Below, piece after piece: positions 24,079 through 32,921 of a stretch of DNA of 64,000 nucleotides. The stretch comes from an uncultured Clostridia bacterium (GTDB taxonomy: Bacteria; Bacillota; Clostridia; Christensenellales; UBA1242). The stretch covers positions 62,001-126,000 of the forward strand of contig CAKVOP010000003.1 of NCBI GenBank assembly GCA_934793215.1, read 5' to 3'. The first letter of the stretch is position 1; every line of letters starts with the position of its first letter. Both the position numbers and the translations under genes were made by a program. The notes below the pieces were generated by a model. The model did no database searches, was not told the DNA's origin, and was given only the letters and a program-made list of their open reading frames with translations.

Positions 24079-24999
24079 ATGGAAAAGTGTATTTTTGCTT
24101 ATAATCCTCATAGTGGCAAGGGGAAAGTGGCCAAACATGAAAAAGAAATTATTGAAAAACTAGGCACTAAATATGATGTGGAACTTGTTTTATCGCAATA
24201 TCCAGGGCATATTTATGATGTTATCCTTGAGAAAGGGGAAAGTGTAGATTTATTTGTTGTGGCGGGCGGTGACGGCACTCTCAATGAAGCAGTAAACGGA
24301 ATTTGTCATTTAAACAAAAAACCAAAACTGGGGCTTATCCCTGCTGGAACGGTCAATGATGTTGCTCACTCTCTTAAAATTCCTAGGACAATAAAAGGTG
24401 CGGTTAAAAATATACTTAATGGCTCGACTTTTGCACATGATGCAATTAAGGTTAATGATAGGTATGGCATTTATGTATGCTGTGCGGGTCTTTTCACTGA
24501 AACAAGTTATGCGACCACGCAAGAAAGCAAAAAACGCATTGGAAAACTTGCCTACGGTTTTCATGCCTTAAAGAAACTTTTTTCGACTCCAGCTTTTAAT
24601 ATTAAATTGACATATGACGGTCAAGAATTAAATAAAAAATGCTCGCTTATTATGATATTGAATTCTAAAAATGTGGCAGGTCTTCCTATAAACAGAAGAG
24701 CAAAATTAAATGACGGTCTAATAGATGTGGTTCTTATCCGCAATAAAAGAAAAAATGTGGGTGGAATAGGCTTTTGGGGAGTTGTGAAACTTTTCTTATT
24801 TGGAATAAAAGAAAAATCAAACAAGAATTACACCCATTTACTTTTAGATGAGTTTAATATTGAAACAGAAGCGGATACGGTTATCAATTTAGACGGCGAA
24901 AAAATATGCAAAGGCAATTTTCATCTAAAAATGATTAAAGAAGGTGTTGATATCGTTGTCCCTGACAATTTTATTAAAAAGAATGAGAATAAAAAGTAA
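24079..24999 (+). CDS. Diacylglycerol/lipid kinase family protein
   Basis: A 306-residue lipid kinase of the DagK/YegS/BmrU group, related to sphingosine and diacylglycerol kinases. ATP-binding motifs are NPHSGKGK near the N-terminus and VAGGDGTLNEAVNG at about residues 60-73; the substrate-domain GLIPAGTVND motif follows. It probably phosphorylates diacylglycerol or a similar lipid at the membrane in phospholipid recycling. The occurrence of an acyltransferase and an Spt-like enzyme within 6 kb is noted, but they are not in one operon. Confidence 0.92.
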   Translation: MEKCIFAYNPHSGKGKVAKHEKEIIEKLGTKYDVELVLSQYPGHIYDVILEKGESVDLFVVAGGDGTLNEAVNGICHLNKKPKLGLIPAGTVNDVAHSLKIPRTIKGAVKNILNGSTFAHDAIKVNDRYGIYVCCAGLFTETSYATTQESKKRIGKLAYGFHALKKLFSTPAFNIKLTYDGQELNKKCSLIMILNSKNVAGLPINRRAKLNDGLIDVVLIRNKRKNVGGIGFWGVVKLFLFGIKEKSNKNYTHLLLDEFNIETEADTVINLDGEKICKGNFHLKMIKEGVDIVVPDNFIKKNENKK

Positions 25000-25018
25000 A
25001 AACAAGCCTTTCATCAAA

Positions 25019-25061
25019 AAAAACTCTCAACTCTAAAAATTCAAGAGGTGGGAGTTTTTTT
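25019..25061 (+). terminator. Terminator after the lipid kinase gene
   Basis: AAACTC...CTCT pairs with AGAG...GAGTTT (14-bp imperfect stem with wobble pairs), followed by seven T residues. Confidence 0.75.
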
Positions 25062-25214
25062 GCTTAATTTTATTATAGAAAAAACAACTGATGTTTTTTG
25101 TGAAAGTTATGAATTGAAACAATAGTATCATTATGCTAGCAACTTTATACCTTCAAATTAAAAAAGGCACGATTAAATAAAGGATTGAGTGTTTTTATAG
25201 TTGAATTTAATAAT

Positions 25215-25562
25215 TTATTCTCTTTCTTTATCTAATTTCTTATGTAGTGAGCAGGCGAGCAGTTTTATTTTGTCCTCAAATTGGCTGTTTCGCTCTTCAA
25301 CCTTAAATCCGCAAACGCCGTTTATATTCCAAATAGGCGAAAAAAGGAAATAGTCATTGAGACCTCTTTTAAGCCATGGGATAATTCGGCCATCTAATAC
25401 GCTTTCATTTTCAAATAAGTAAAGGACGCAAATTTTCAATTCATCATCGCCTCGAAGCCCTCTAAAAAGTATTTCAAGTTCTAGCTGATTAAGGTCACGC
25501 TCCTCATCAAGTTTTCTTGCAATTTCTCCGTAAAAATCTTTATCGTCAAAGGTATTTTTCAT
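25215..25562 (-). CDS. Unknown small protein
   Basis: A 115-residue soluble protein I do not recognise. It is acidic at the N-terminus, with ~30 helical residues, then a WLKRGLNDYFLFSPIWNINGVCGFKVEER segment of mixed character, then a basic helical end. The ATG is supported by a strong AGGAGG. No neighbour suggests a role; it sits alone and divergent from asd. Confidence 0.65.
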   Translation of the reverse strand: MKNTFDDKDFYGEIARKLDEERDLNQLELEILFRGLRGDDELKICVLYLFENESVLDGRIIPWLKRGLNDYFLFSPIWNINGVCGFKVEERNSQFEDKIKLLACSLHKKLDKERE

Positions 25563-25662
25563 AAAGCACCTCCTAAAAATGATTTTTTCTTTATTATTTT
25601 AATCACAAAAGCATATTTTGTCAAGTTTATTGTTTTTTGCATAAAATTTTAATGGAGATTTT

Positions 25663-26625
25663 ATGAAAAAAATTGCGATTATTGGTGCTTCTGGAATAGT
25701 AGGACGCAACCTTATTAAAATTTTAAATCAAAGAAGGCTCACAGACTTTGATTTTCATTTGTATGCCCATTCGGCACATGAATCTATAAAAATAGGCAAA
25801 AGGCGATATGGGGTTAAACCATTAGATGCGAAAGAGTGCGTAAAAGAAGGGTTCGATTATGCCTTTCTTTGCACGAGAGAGGCAATATCGTCGGTATTGG
25901 CTCCAGCGCTTGTCAGTGTGGGGACGACTGTCATTGACCAATCTTCTTATTTTAGAAAAGATTATCCACTTATTATACCTGAAATTAACGCTTTCGACAT
26001 AAAAGGAAAGTTGCTTACAAGTCCAAATTGCTCGACTTCGGCAGGAGTGATGGCACTTTATAGAATTAGAGAAAAGTTTGGATTGAAAAGGGTTATATAC
26101 ACCACTTTCCAAGCGGTATCTGGGGCTGGAAAAGATGGGCTTGATGACTATAAGGTTACAAAAAGCGAAAAACTTAAAAAACTCCCTTTTGTCATAAAAA
26201 ACAACCTCATTCCTTGCATTGGTAGCCTTGATGAAAAAGGAAACAGCACGGAAGAAAATAAAATGATATTTGAGTCGAGAAAAATTTTGCACTGTCCGCA
26301 CCTTAAAGTATCTGCGACATGCGTTAGAGTGCCAATAACGATCGGTCATAGTCTCGCTATAAATTTTGAAACAAAACGCAAGGCAAGCGTTTTTGAAATT
26401 GAATCGCTTCTCGCTGGAAGCGAAGGTGTAAGATTTGTTGGAGATAATTTGCCTATGCCAAAAGATGTAAGAGGGCAGGATTATGTTATCGTTGGTAGAG
26501 TTAGGAAAGACGGTCAAGGGAAAAATACATTTTCTATGTTTGTAACAAGTGATAATTTGAGAAAAGGTGCGTCACAGAATGCAGTCCAAATTTTTGAGGA
26601 ACTTTTAAAGCGTGAAGATAAGTAA
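25663..26625 (+). CDS. asd: Aspartate-semialdehyde dehydrogenase
   Basis: A 320-residue NADP-dependent enzyme making aspartate semialdehyde, the branch point to lysine, diaminopimelate, threonine and methionine. The N-terminal IIGASGIVGRNL binds the cofactor, the catalytic Cys is in SPNCSTSAG (about residue 126), and the C-terminal MPKDVRGQDYVIVGRVR region is characteristic. The ribosome site GGAG precedes ATG 25663. Its 3' end overlaps the aspartokinase gene by 14 bases, so the two consecutive pathway steps are translated from one message. Confidence 0.94.
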   Translation: MKKIAIIGASGIVGRNLIKILNQRRLTDFDFHLYAHSAHESIKIGKRRYGVKPLDAKECVKEGFDYAFLCTREAISSVLAPALVSVGTTVIDQSSYFRKDYPLIIPEINAFDIKGKLLTSPNCSTSAGVMALYRIREKFGLKRVIYTTFQAVSGAGKDGLDDYKVTKSEKLKKLPFVIKNNLIPCIGSLDEKGNSTEENKMIFESRKILHCPHLKVSATCVRVPITIGHSLAINFETKRKASVFEIESLLAGSEGVRFVGDNLPMPKDVRGQDYVIVGRVRKDGQGKNTFSMFVTSDNLRKGASQNAVQIFEELLKREDK

Positions 26626-27547
26626 ATTTGGAGGAAGTAGCGTCGCTTGTGCGAGTGCTATTAAAAATATTATAAACCTAGCAAAAGATAATGATCGACA
26701 GATATTGGTTTTTTCCGCGATTGGTGCGACACAAAAAGGTGACAAAAAAGTTACAGATTTGCTGATAGAATCATATAACGAATACTTAACAAGTCATAAC
26801 CTCGATCTAAAAAAGGTAAAAGAAAAATTTGGCAATCTAAAAAAGTTGCTAGGAATAAAACTGAATGAAGATAAAGAAATTGATAGGATTGTGAAAACAT
26901 TCTATGTTAACCTGTCGCGAGACTTTCTTGTTTCACGGGGAGAAGACTTGACGGCGAGAATGTTCGCTGAAAAATTAAACCTTCCATACGTTCCCAGTGA
27001 AACTTTGTTGTTTTTTAAAGAAAACAAAATTGATTTTAAGAGAACTAAAAACGCTATAAAAAATCAGTTCTCTTTAACAAAAAGGTTTGTCACGGGAGGC
27101 TTTTATGGTAGCGATGAAAACGGACAAATTAAACTCCTTTCCCGTGGAGGAGGAGATTTGAGTGGGGCAATTTTCGCCAAAGCGACAAAAGCGGAAGAAT
27201 ACGAAATTTTCACAGATGTTGATGGAATTTATCAAATAAATCCTACTATTGGGCAATCACGCACATTAAAAACGCTCTCTTATGCAGATTTAAATTTTAT
27301 GACGGCACTAGATGCAAAAGTTGTACACAGCGAATGTGGGAAAGTGCTTAAAAACACGAGTACAAAAATTATTGTAAGAAACTGTTTTAATTTAAACGCA
27401 CATGGCACTGTGATAGCCAAAGGTTTTAAAGCGGACAAAAATTATGTATCTTTCTCGCCTATAACGGGAGAAATGTTTTTAACCCAATTGGGCAAACGAC
27501 GAAAAATAACATGTGATAAAAGAGAAAATGTTTTAAACCTATTATAA
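26612..27547 (+). CDS. Aspartate kinase lacking the ACT regulatory domains
   Basis: A 311-residue amino-acid kinase catalysing aspartate phosphorylation, first step of the aspartate pathway. The catalytic domain is complete, with KFGGSSVA at the start, SRGEDLTARM, GFYGSDENGQIKLLSRGGGDLSG and TDVDGIYQINP. It ends at about residue 311, where monofunctional aspartokinases normally continue with ~130-150 residues of ACT domains that sense lysine or threonine. The GTG start lies inside asd, with GAGGAA 9 nt upstream. Absence of ACT suggests no direct feedback, unless a separate subunit supplies it. Confidence 0.88.
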   Translation: MKISKFGGSSVACASAIKNIINLAKDNDRQILVFSAIGATQKGDKKVTDLLIESYNEYLTSHNLDLKKVKEKFGNLKKLLGIKLNEDKEIDRIVKTFYVNLSRDFLVSRGEDLTARMFAEKLNLPYVPSETLLFFKENKIDFKRTKNAIKNQFSLTKRFVTGGFYGSDENGQIKLLSRGGGDLSGAIFAKATKAEEYEIFTDVDGIYQINPTIGQSRTLKTLSYADLNFMTALDAKVVHSECGKVLKNTSTKIIVRNCFNLNAHGTVIAKGFKADKNYVSFSPITGEMFLTQLGKRRKITCDKRENVLNLL

Positions 27548-27571
27548 AAAGGTGGTATTTTTTCTTTTTTA

Positions 27572-27580
27572 TGCTAAAAT
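27572..27580 (+). promoter_or_regulatory. Extended -10 promoter, leaderless radical SAM gene
   Basis: TGC-TAAAAT (27572-27580) ends 6 nt before the ATG at 27587. No ribosome site lies upstream and the -35 is weak. Confidence 0.55.
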
Positions 27581-27586
27581 ATCTGC

Positions 27587-28432
27587 ATGAAATGTTATGA
27601 TTGTCCAAGAAGATGTGGCGTGGATAGAACAAAAGATAGAGGGTTCTGTCAAGAAAGTGACAAAATTAGGATTGCAAAGATTATTGAAAACTTTATGTGG
27701 GAAGAGCCTTGCATAAGTGGAGAGAAAGGTTGTCTTGCCATCTTCTTTTCTGGTTGCAATTTAAGGTGTTCCTTTTGCCAAAACTACGATATTTCTCATG
27801 ACTCAAAAGGAAACGATTATTCGGCAGAAGAATTTAAAGCACTTTTAAAAAGTTATGATCTTTCCCGCTTTTCTTCTATTGATTTAATAACACCAACTCA
27901 TTTTGCTTCGGCTCTAATTGATGCTTTGGGCGAGGAGCAATGGGAAGTGCCCATTGTGTGGAATTCAAGTGGTTACGAAAATGAAGAAACGATAGAACGA
28001 CTCTCCAGTGTTGTTAATGTGTTTCTTCCAGATTTTAAATACTTTTCACAAGATTTGTCGCTACGTTTGTCAGGGGCAAAAGATTATTTTGAAGTTGCAA
28101 AAAAAGCAATCAAAAAGATGCGTGACATAAAGCCTAAAAACATTTTTACTAGTGATGGAATCTTACAAGAAGGTGTACTTATTCGACACCTTGTCTTGCC
28201 AGGACAAGCAAAAGACAGTTTTAAAGTGCTTGAAACGATTAGAAATGAAATAACTGATCCATATATAAGTGTGATGAGTCAGTTTACGCCTCATGGACAA
28301 AATGATCTTAACCGAAAACTCGTACCACTCGAATATAAATCAGTTTTAGCACACGCCGAAAAACTTGGGCTCAACAAGGGCTATCTTCAAGAAATTGCGA
28401 GTGCTGATGAAAATTTTATACCAAATTTCTAA
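27587..28432 (+). CDS. Radical SAM protein, PflX/COG1313-like
   Basis: A 281-residue radical SAM protein. The N-terminus has a cysteine-rich segment (CYDCPRRCGVDR, then GFC at ~20), typical of the PflX-type group; the radical SAM cluster motif is CNLRCSFC near residue 60, followed by QNYDISH. It resembles PFL-activating enzymes but lacks the HNPETW signature and is not beside a glycyl-radical enzyme. Its substrate is unknown. Expression appears leaderless. Confidence 0.85.
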   Translation: MKCYDCPRRCGVDRTKDRGFCQESDKIRIAKIIENFMWEEPCISGEKGCLAIFFSGCNLRCSFCQNYDISHDSKGNDYSAEEFKALLKSYDLSRFSSIDLITPTHFASALIDALGEEQWEVPIVWNSSGYENEETIERLSSVVNVFLPDFKYFSQDLSLRLSGAKDYFEVAKKAIKKMRDIKPKNIFTSDGILQEGVLIRHLVLPGQAKDSFKVLETIRNEITDPYISVMSQFTPHGQNDLNRKLVPLEYKSVLAHAEKLGLNKGYLQEIASADENFIPNF

Positions 28433-28437
28433 ATTGT

Positions 28438-28466
28438 TTGACATTATGAAAGATATTTTTTAAAAT
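28438..28466 (+). promoter_or_regulatory. Promoter of the 28486 membrane protein gene
   Basis: TTGACA (28438-28443), a 17-nt spacer and TAAAAT (28461-28466). The AGAGGTGG ribosome site follows. Confidence 0.8.
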
Positions 28467-28485
28467 TATGACAGAGGTGGACATT

Positions 28486-28821
28486 ATGTCAAGTTACGCA
28501 CAAAAAATGGACGATTATTCAAGAGTGCTAAAAAGGCGAATGGTTTTGGCACGCTTTATGGGCATTATGGGCTGTTGCGTTGGAATTGCATGCATTGTTT
28601 TGTACGCATACTTCCATAATGAGGAGCAATGGCAATGGCTATGTTTGACTCTAATGGCGTATTCGCTAGGCACTATATTTTTGCAAAATTGCAATCTTCA
28701 AGCGGTAAAAGTAGGCAATCCATGGCAAAGAGTAAACGGAATATGTGCAATGTTGATGTATGCCCTAGATATCGCAATAATAACATATGCACTTGCAACA
28801 GGCAAAGTCATTTTATGGTAG
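28486..28821 (+). CDS. Small membrane protein of unknown function
   Basis: A 111-residue protein with a basic N-terminal cytoplasmic stretch and three predicted membrane helices (FMGIMGCCVGIACIVLYAYF, WLCLTLMAYSLGTIFL, ICAMLMYALDIAIITYALA). ATG 28486 is chosen over the upstream in-frame ATG at 28468 because AGAGGTGG lies 6 nt before it and 28468 would coincide with the promoter. I do not recognise a family. Confidence 0.7.
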   Translation: MSSYAQKMDDYSRVLKRRMVLARFMGIMGCCVGIACIVLYAYFHNEEQWQWLCLTLMAYSLGTIFLQNCNLQAVKVGNPWQRVNGICAMLMYALDIAIITYALATGKVILW

Positions 28822-28900
28822 GCTGACAAAAGACAAGAAGGCTTGACTGAATAATACCAAATGTGAAATTAATGACGGCACGTAAGATAATTTAATAACA

Positions 28901-28928
28901 AAAAAAGTAGGAGAACGCCTACTTTTTT
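28901..28928. terminator. Bidirectional terminator
   Basis: AAAAAAGTAGG pairs with CCTACTTTTTT around a 6-nt loop between convergent genes. Confidence 0.92.
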
Positions 28929-28966
28929 ATTTATGAATCTTGTGTATATTTGTCCCAAATTTTTTA

Positions 28967-29920
28967 TTATTCATTTTCCATTTCTCTGTCAAGGTCATAT
29001 TCAAGCAATTTTTTGTGATACAATCTTTGGCGAGAAATCATTCTTTTGGCAAACAGTTCAACAAGATTTGTTATGTCACCGTTTATAATTGCCTCATTCA
29101 AAGCGTCAACATAAGCCTGTCTATTTTTGGCTTTTATTGTAATGGTTGGATAGCCATTTTTGACAAGTTCGTAATTTGAAAGAAGTCTTGCGGTTCTTCC
29201 GTTTCCGTCAGCAAAAGGGTGAATGCGAACAAATTCCGCATGTAATATAGCCGCTCTTATGATTGGGTGAAGCCCTTGAGAATGATTATTGTACCAGTCA
29301 AGAAGTTCATTCATTTCCTTGTCAACTTTATCTCCTCCAGGCACGCACCAATCACAGCCATAAAGTCCTACAATATCAAAGTAATATTCTGAACGATATC
29401 TGCCATAATCCGCACCCAAGATGTGAGCGTTTATATGGTCGGCAATGAATTCTGCGTCCAATGGCAAATTTTTACCATTTTTTATTGCTCTCCTAGCACG
29501 TCTTGCTTCATTTATGGTTTCGGCAACTGCCGCGAGATGACCTGTTGTTTCAACATAATACTCTTCATTTGTTTCGGTGTCGAAAATGACAAGGTTTGTT
29601 TCTCTTAAATAATCAATATAATCTTTTGGTAAGTCATCGTCTAATGGCTCTCCATTTGGCAATGTCATAAACATCTTTTCTTCTGGCTTTTGTGGATTTA
29701 AAAGTCTAGTTGAGCGAAGAACTTTTATGTTTGGATTATTTAAAAAGTCCACTAGTGGCATATTGGCATTTATATTTTCAATTTGGTCACTATTTGAAAC
29801 AAAGTCAATATCGATCATAAAGTTGAGTTCTTGACGCACGCTGGCTGGAATTCTAGAAATTATTTCATTAGCGAGATCGATGCCTTTAAAATCATTTAAC
29901 CTACAAATATATTTTTGCAT
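28967..29920 (-). CDS. Fic-family protein
   Basis: A 317-residue Fic protein, a family that transfers AMP (or another nucleotide moiety) from a nucleotide to target hydroxyls. The catalytic motif HPFADGNGRTAR is intact (catalytic His, Asn and Arg all present) near residue 225. An N-terminal Fic-type region and GRYRSEYYF-like loop precede it. The self-inhibitory (S/T)xxxE(G/N) helix of class II Fic proteins is not clearly seen. No antitoxin gene adjoins, so a Fic-toxin pair is not supported. The ribosome site is AAGGAG. Confidence 0.9.
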   Translation of the reverse strand: MQKYICRLNDFKGIDLANEIISRIPASVRQELNFMIDIDFVSNSDQIENINANMPLVDFLNNPNIKVLRSTRLLNPQKPEEKMFMTLPNGEPLDDDLPKDYIDYLRETNLVIFDTETNEEYYVETTGHLAAVAETINEARRARRAIKNGKNLPLDAEFIADHINAHILGADYGRYRSEYYFDIVGLYGCDWCVPGGDKVDKEMNELLDWYNNHSQGLHPIIRAAILHAEFVRIHPFADGNGRTARLLSNYELVKNGYPTITIKAKNRQAYVDALNEAIINGDITNLVELFAKRMISRQRLYHKKLLEYDLDREMENE

Positions 29921-30115
29921 ATTTTCTCCTTAAAAATATTATAACACTGCTTTTTAAAAATTTCAATGACAAACTGTAAAAATCCTAAAATATGTGCAAT
30001 TAAACTAAATCTTTCAAAAATGAAGGATTTTTTGTTTGTTTTGTCTTTAATTGAGTTTTTTTGTCAAACAGAAATATTTTTAATATACTTGGAAAATCTA
30101 AAAGCGGAGGTTAAT

Positions 30116-30916
30116 ATGAAAAAGTTTTTAGCTATTTGTGCTGTATTTGTTTTGATGCTGGCGATTGTGCCAAATGTGCCATTCAAGCCTCAAAATCCAG
30201 TTCCAGCGAAGCAAATGTTTGCCTTTGCAGAGGAAAGAAGCATCGAAAACGAGTTGGCAAGTGAAGGTGGTGAAGAAGTAGAAAATCAAATTGAATTAAC
30301 GGAGACTTCACTTTCTGAAAATTCCAATTTGATTGAATATTATGCCGATCAAACAAAACTTTGTGTTGTAGGAGAAGCAACAAAGACATTGACGCCCGAC
30401 CGTGCACAAGTTTACGCTCAAGCAAAGGGCTTTGGTAAAGATTGCACCGAAGCCAAAGATGAGGCGTTTAAAATGTTTGACAAAGCAGTCGAGGCTCTCG
30501 TTGCACATGGTTGCGATAAGAGCAAAATCACAATAGAGTCTTTTTACAGTCGTCCTTGCAGAGAATGTCATAGTCAAGGCTGTCATGGCAACTTGTCTTT
30601 TTCATTTTTCGTAGAAGACTTATCTAAAACAGATGAAATTATTTCTGCAATTTTAGAAAATGGAGTAGATGAAGTTTCTTCCATTTGTTATGAAGTTTCA
30701 AATATTGAAGAAGAATATACTTTGCTTTTAAGCGACGCTCTTGAAAATGCGAAAACTAAAGCGTCAAAACTTTTGGGAGATGATTTGCAACTTATAGATA
30801 TAAGAGAAGAAAGCGTATATTATTCTAATTGTCTATACCGAGAGTATGTTGAAAATGGTAGTAGTTATGTTGGGGGAATAGAAGTTAAAACCCGTGTTGA
30901 GGCAACTTTTATATAG
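30116..30916 (+). CDS. Exported SIMPL-domain (DUF541) protein with a CxxCH cluster
   Basis: A 266-residue exported protein. Residues 1-20 are a signal peptide or anchor; residues ~85-265 match the SIMPL/DUF541 fold (GEATKTLTPDRAQVYAQAKG, FSFFVEDLSKTDEIISAILENGVDEVSSI, ALENAKTKASKL). An unusual insertion at residues 148-157 reads CRECHSQGCH: it contains CxxCH, the haem c attachment pattern, plus a further Cys-His pair, so metal or haem binding is possible. ATG 30116 has GCGGAGG upstream; a longer frame from 29966 lacks one. Confidence 0.8.
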   Translation: MKKFLAICAVFVLMLAIVPNVPFKPQNPVPAKQMFAFAEERSIENELASEGGEEVENQIELTETSLSENSNLIEYYADQTKLCVVGEATKTLTPDRAQVYAQAKGFGKDCTEAKDEAFKMFDKAVEALVAHGCDKSKITIESFYSRPCRECHSQGCHGNLSFSFFVEDLSKTDEIISAILENGVDEVSSICYEVSNIEEEYTLLLSDALENAKTKASKLLGDDLQLIDIREESVYYSNCLYREYVENGSSYVGGIEVKTRVEATFI

Positions 30917-30986
30917 GCTTTCAAAGCAAGAGGAGTAGTAGCATGGGAATTTTAAAATAATTTCGATTAATTAATAAAACAAAAAT

Positions 30987-31021
30987 AGAGCAAATTTTGT
31001 ACATCAAGTTTGCTCTTTTTT
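30987..31021 (+). terminator. Terminator after the SIMPL gene
   Basis: AGAGCAAA (30987-30994) pairs with TTTGCTCT (31009-31016), followed by a T-run. Confidence 0.85.
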
Positions 31022-31031
31022 AATTGACTGG

Positions 31032-31061
31032 TTGTCAAGAATGTCAATCTTATGATATAAT
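31032..31061 (+). promoter_or_regulatory. Promoter of the 31076 operon
   Basis: TTGTCA (31032-31037), an 18-nt spacer and TATAAT (31056-31061). Confidence 0.65.
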
Positions 31062-31075
31062 GATTAAGAGGTTAT

Positions 31076-31513
31076 ATGGCTACGCAAAAGAAAACGAATC
31101 GTAAAAAATCAAGCTCCTCAACAAAGAAAAGTCAAAGCGTTTATTCTTTAAGTGGGGGACAGAAAGAAAAGAACAAAAAAAGTAAAAAAAAGCCAGTGTT
31201 TTTGACTGCTCTTTTGGTTGTTTTTTTATTGTTTGGAGCGGGAGGATATTTTACTTTACGCCAAATCACTAAAAATGATGAATTTACGCTAATTGGCGAA
31301 AAGGAAATAGTTTTAATTGTTGGAGAAGATTACCAAGAGAAAGGTGCAAAGGTTGTTTCTTTTGGGAAGGATAAAAGTGCACAAATTATTATAGAAAGCA
31401 ATGTAGATACTTCTGTGGCGGGAAGATATTATGTCAAGTACAGCGTCGATGATTTTAGATTTAAAAATGTAGTGCGTTACCGATATGTTACAGTCGAGGA
31501 GGTAGGCGCATGA
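31076..31513 (+). CDS. Membrane-anchored protein with an Ig-like (DUF5011-type) domain
   Basis: A 145-residue protein with a very basic N-terminal cytoplasmic tail (~40 residues of Lys, Ser and Asn), one membrane helix (PVFLTALLVVFLLFGAGGYF, ~41-61) and an extracellular domain (~70-140) matching the DUF5011/Ig-like pattern VGEDYQEKGAKVV ... VDTSVAGRYYVKYSV. It overlaps the next gene by 4 bases (ATGA), so the two products are probably used together at the cell surface. Confidence 0.8.
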   Translation: MATQKKTNRKKSSSSTKKSQSVYSLSGGQKEKNKKSKKKPVFLTALLVVFLLFGAGGYFTLRQITKNDEFTLIGEKEIVLIVGEDYQEKGAKVVSFGKDKSAQIIIESNVDTSVAGRYYVKYSVDDFRFKNVVRYRYVTVEEVGA

Positions 31514-32619
31514 AAACATTTTTAAAAGTGATTGCCTGCATTTTGGTCGCTTGCCTAGGCTTCGCAAGCGGAGTTGTGACTGAATATTATGCTTCAATGC
31601 CAGAAAGTGATAAATTTGTGGACGGAGAAATTTCGTTTCATTTTTTACATCTAGGAAACGGGAACACTGGAGATAGTATTTATATCAAGTGCGGAGACGA
31701 TGACATTTTGATAGACGCTGGCTCTCGTTCAAATTCTGCTCCAACTATAATAAATTATGTTGACCAATTTGTGACTGATGGCAAGCTTGAATATGTGATT
31801 GCAACGCATTCGGATCAAGATCATATCGCGGCATTTCCTTCAACAAGTTCTTATGAGGGAATATTTGACCACTACGACACAGGAATAATAATTGATTTCC
31901 CTAAAACGGATAAAGCCACAGATACAAAAATTCTCACAAACTATTATTTGGCACGAGATAAAGAAGTTGAAAACGGAGCAAAGCATTTTACTGCTTTACA
32001 ATGTTATAACAATGAGGGTGGGGCAGAGCGAGTATACGAACTTTCAGGTGGCGTGAAAATGGAAATTCTCTACAACTACTATTATGAACACAAAGCCCCA
32101 AGCGAAAATGATAATTCAGTATGCCTTCTATTTAGTCAAGGGGACAATCATTATTTATTTACCGGTGACCTTGAAGAAGATGGAGAGAAAAAGTTGGTAG
32201 AGTTTTACAACGAACAAGGCAATCCTTTGCCTCAATGTAAACTATACAAGGCGGGACACCACGGCTCAAAAACATCATCTTCATTAACTCTTTTAAATCA
32301 AATAAAGCCAGAAATTGTCGCTGTTTGTTGTGTCGCTGGAAGCAAGGAATATACAAAAGAGTACAATTCAAATACATTCCCAACGCAAACCTTTATTGAC
32401 AATGTCGCTCCTTTTACTAAACAGGTGTATGTCACTGGTCTTGTTGAAATTTATGAGGAAGACGGCAAAGATAAAGAGCGAGGCGTTCCATTAAACGGGA
32501 ACATAGTTATCTCGTTTAATGGAAGTCAAACGAAAATGGAGTTTTCGGGATCTGATAAACCACTTAAAGATAGCGATTGGTTTAAAGAGAATAGGGTTTG
32601 CCCTAGTGCATGGAAATAA
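31510..32619 (+). CDS. Exported metallo-beta-lactamase-fold protein (ComEC C-terminal-like)
   Basis: A 369-residue protein with an N-terminal membrane anchor (~5-22) and an extracellular metallo-beta-lactamase domain. Metal-binding motifs are THSDQDHIAAF (HxxxDH) and, further on, LFTGDLEED and KAGHHGSKTSSS, which strongly resemble the C-terminal domain of the DNA-uptake channel ComEC, without its membrane channel. Stand-alone secreted forms may hydrolyse nucleic acids or other phosphoesters outside the cell. It is coupled to the preceding Ig-like membrane protein. Confidence 0.87.
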   Translation: MKTFLKVIACILVACLGFASGVVTEYYASMPESDKFVDGEISFHFLHLGNGNTGDSIYIKCGDDDILIDAGSRSNSAPTIINYVDQFVTDGKLEYVIATHSDQDHIAAFPSTSSYEGIFDHYDTGIIIDFPKTDKATDTKILTNYYLARDKEVENGAKHFTALQCYNNEGGAERVYELSGGVKMEILYNYYYEHKAPSENDNSVCLLFSQGDNHYLFTGDLEEDGEKKLVEFYNEQGNPLPQCKLYKAGHHGSKTSSSLTLLNQIKPEIVAVCCVAGSKEYTKEYNSNTFPTQTFIDNVAPFTKQVYVTGLVEIYEEDGKDKERGVPLNGNIVISFNGSQTKMEFSGSDKPLKDSDWFKENRVCPSAWK

Positions 32620-32771
32620 AAAGCATTGATTTTTAACAACGCGTGAAGGAATAATAACATTCATCACGAAAATGTATTTGTAGGATTTAGTGCCTTGAAA
32701 ATGCTTTTCAATAAACAAAAGCCCCAAAAAAGTAAAATTTTAACAAAAATAAAAAAATTTTGAGAATATTG

Positions 32772-32800
32772 TTGACAGACTCAAACCTTGTGTGTATAAT
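32772..32800 (+). promoter_or_regulatory. Promoter of tRNA-Ile
   Basis: A perfect TTGACA (32772-32777), 17-nt spacer and TATAAT (32795-32800), 40 nt before the tRNA. Confidence 0.93.
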
Positions 32801-32840
32801 AAATTGTGCAAACTTGGTAAAGAATGCAACAATATTATAT

Positions 32841-32917
32841 AGAGATGTAGCTCAGCTGGTTAGAGCACCACCCTGATAAGGTGGGGGTCGGTGGTTCGAG
32901 TCCACTCATCTCTACCA
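32841..32917 (+). tRNA. tRNA-Ile (GAT)
   Basis: A 77-nt tRNA with encoded CCA. The acceptor AGAGATG pairs with CATCTCT, the anticodon stem CCACC/GGTGG encloses CTGATAA (anticodon GAT), and the T-arm has GGTTCGAGTCC. A degenerate, interrupted copy follows at 32958-33167. Confidence 0.95.
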
Positions 32918-32921
32918 AAGG

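Noticed and set aside
28967..29920. Fic protein as part of a toxin-antitoxin pair
   Set aside because: No small antitoxin gene (FicA-like with the inhibitory helix) is next to it.
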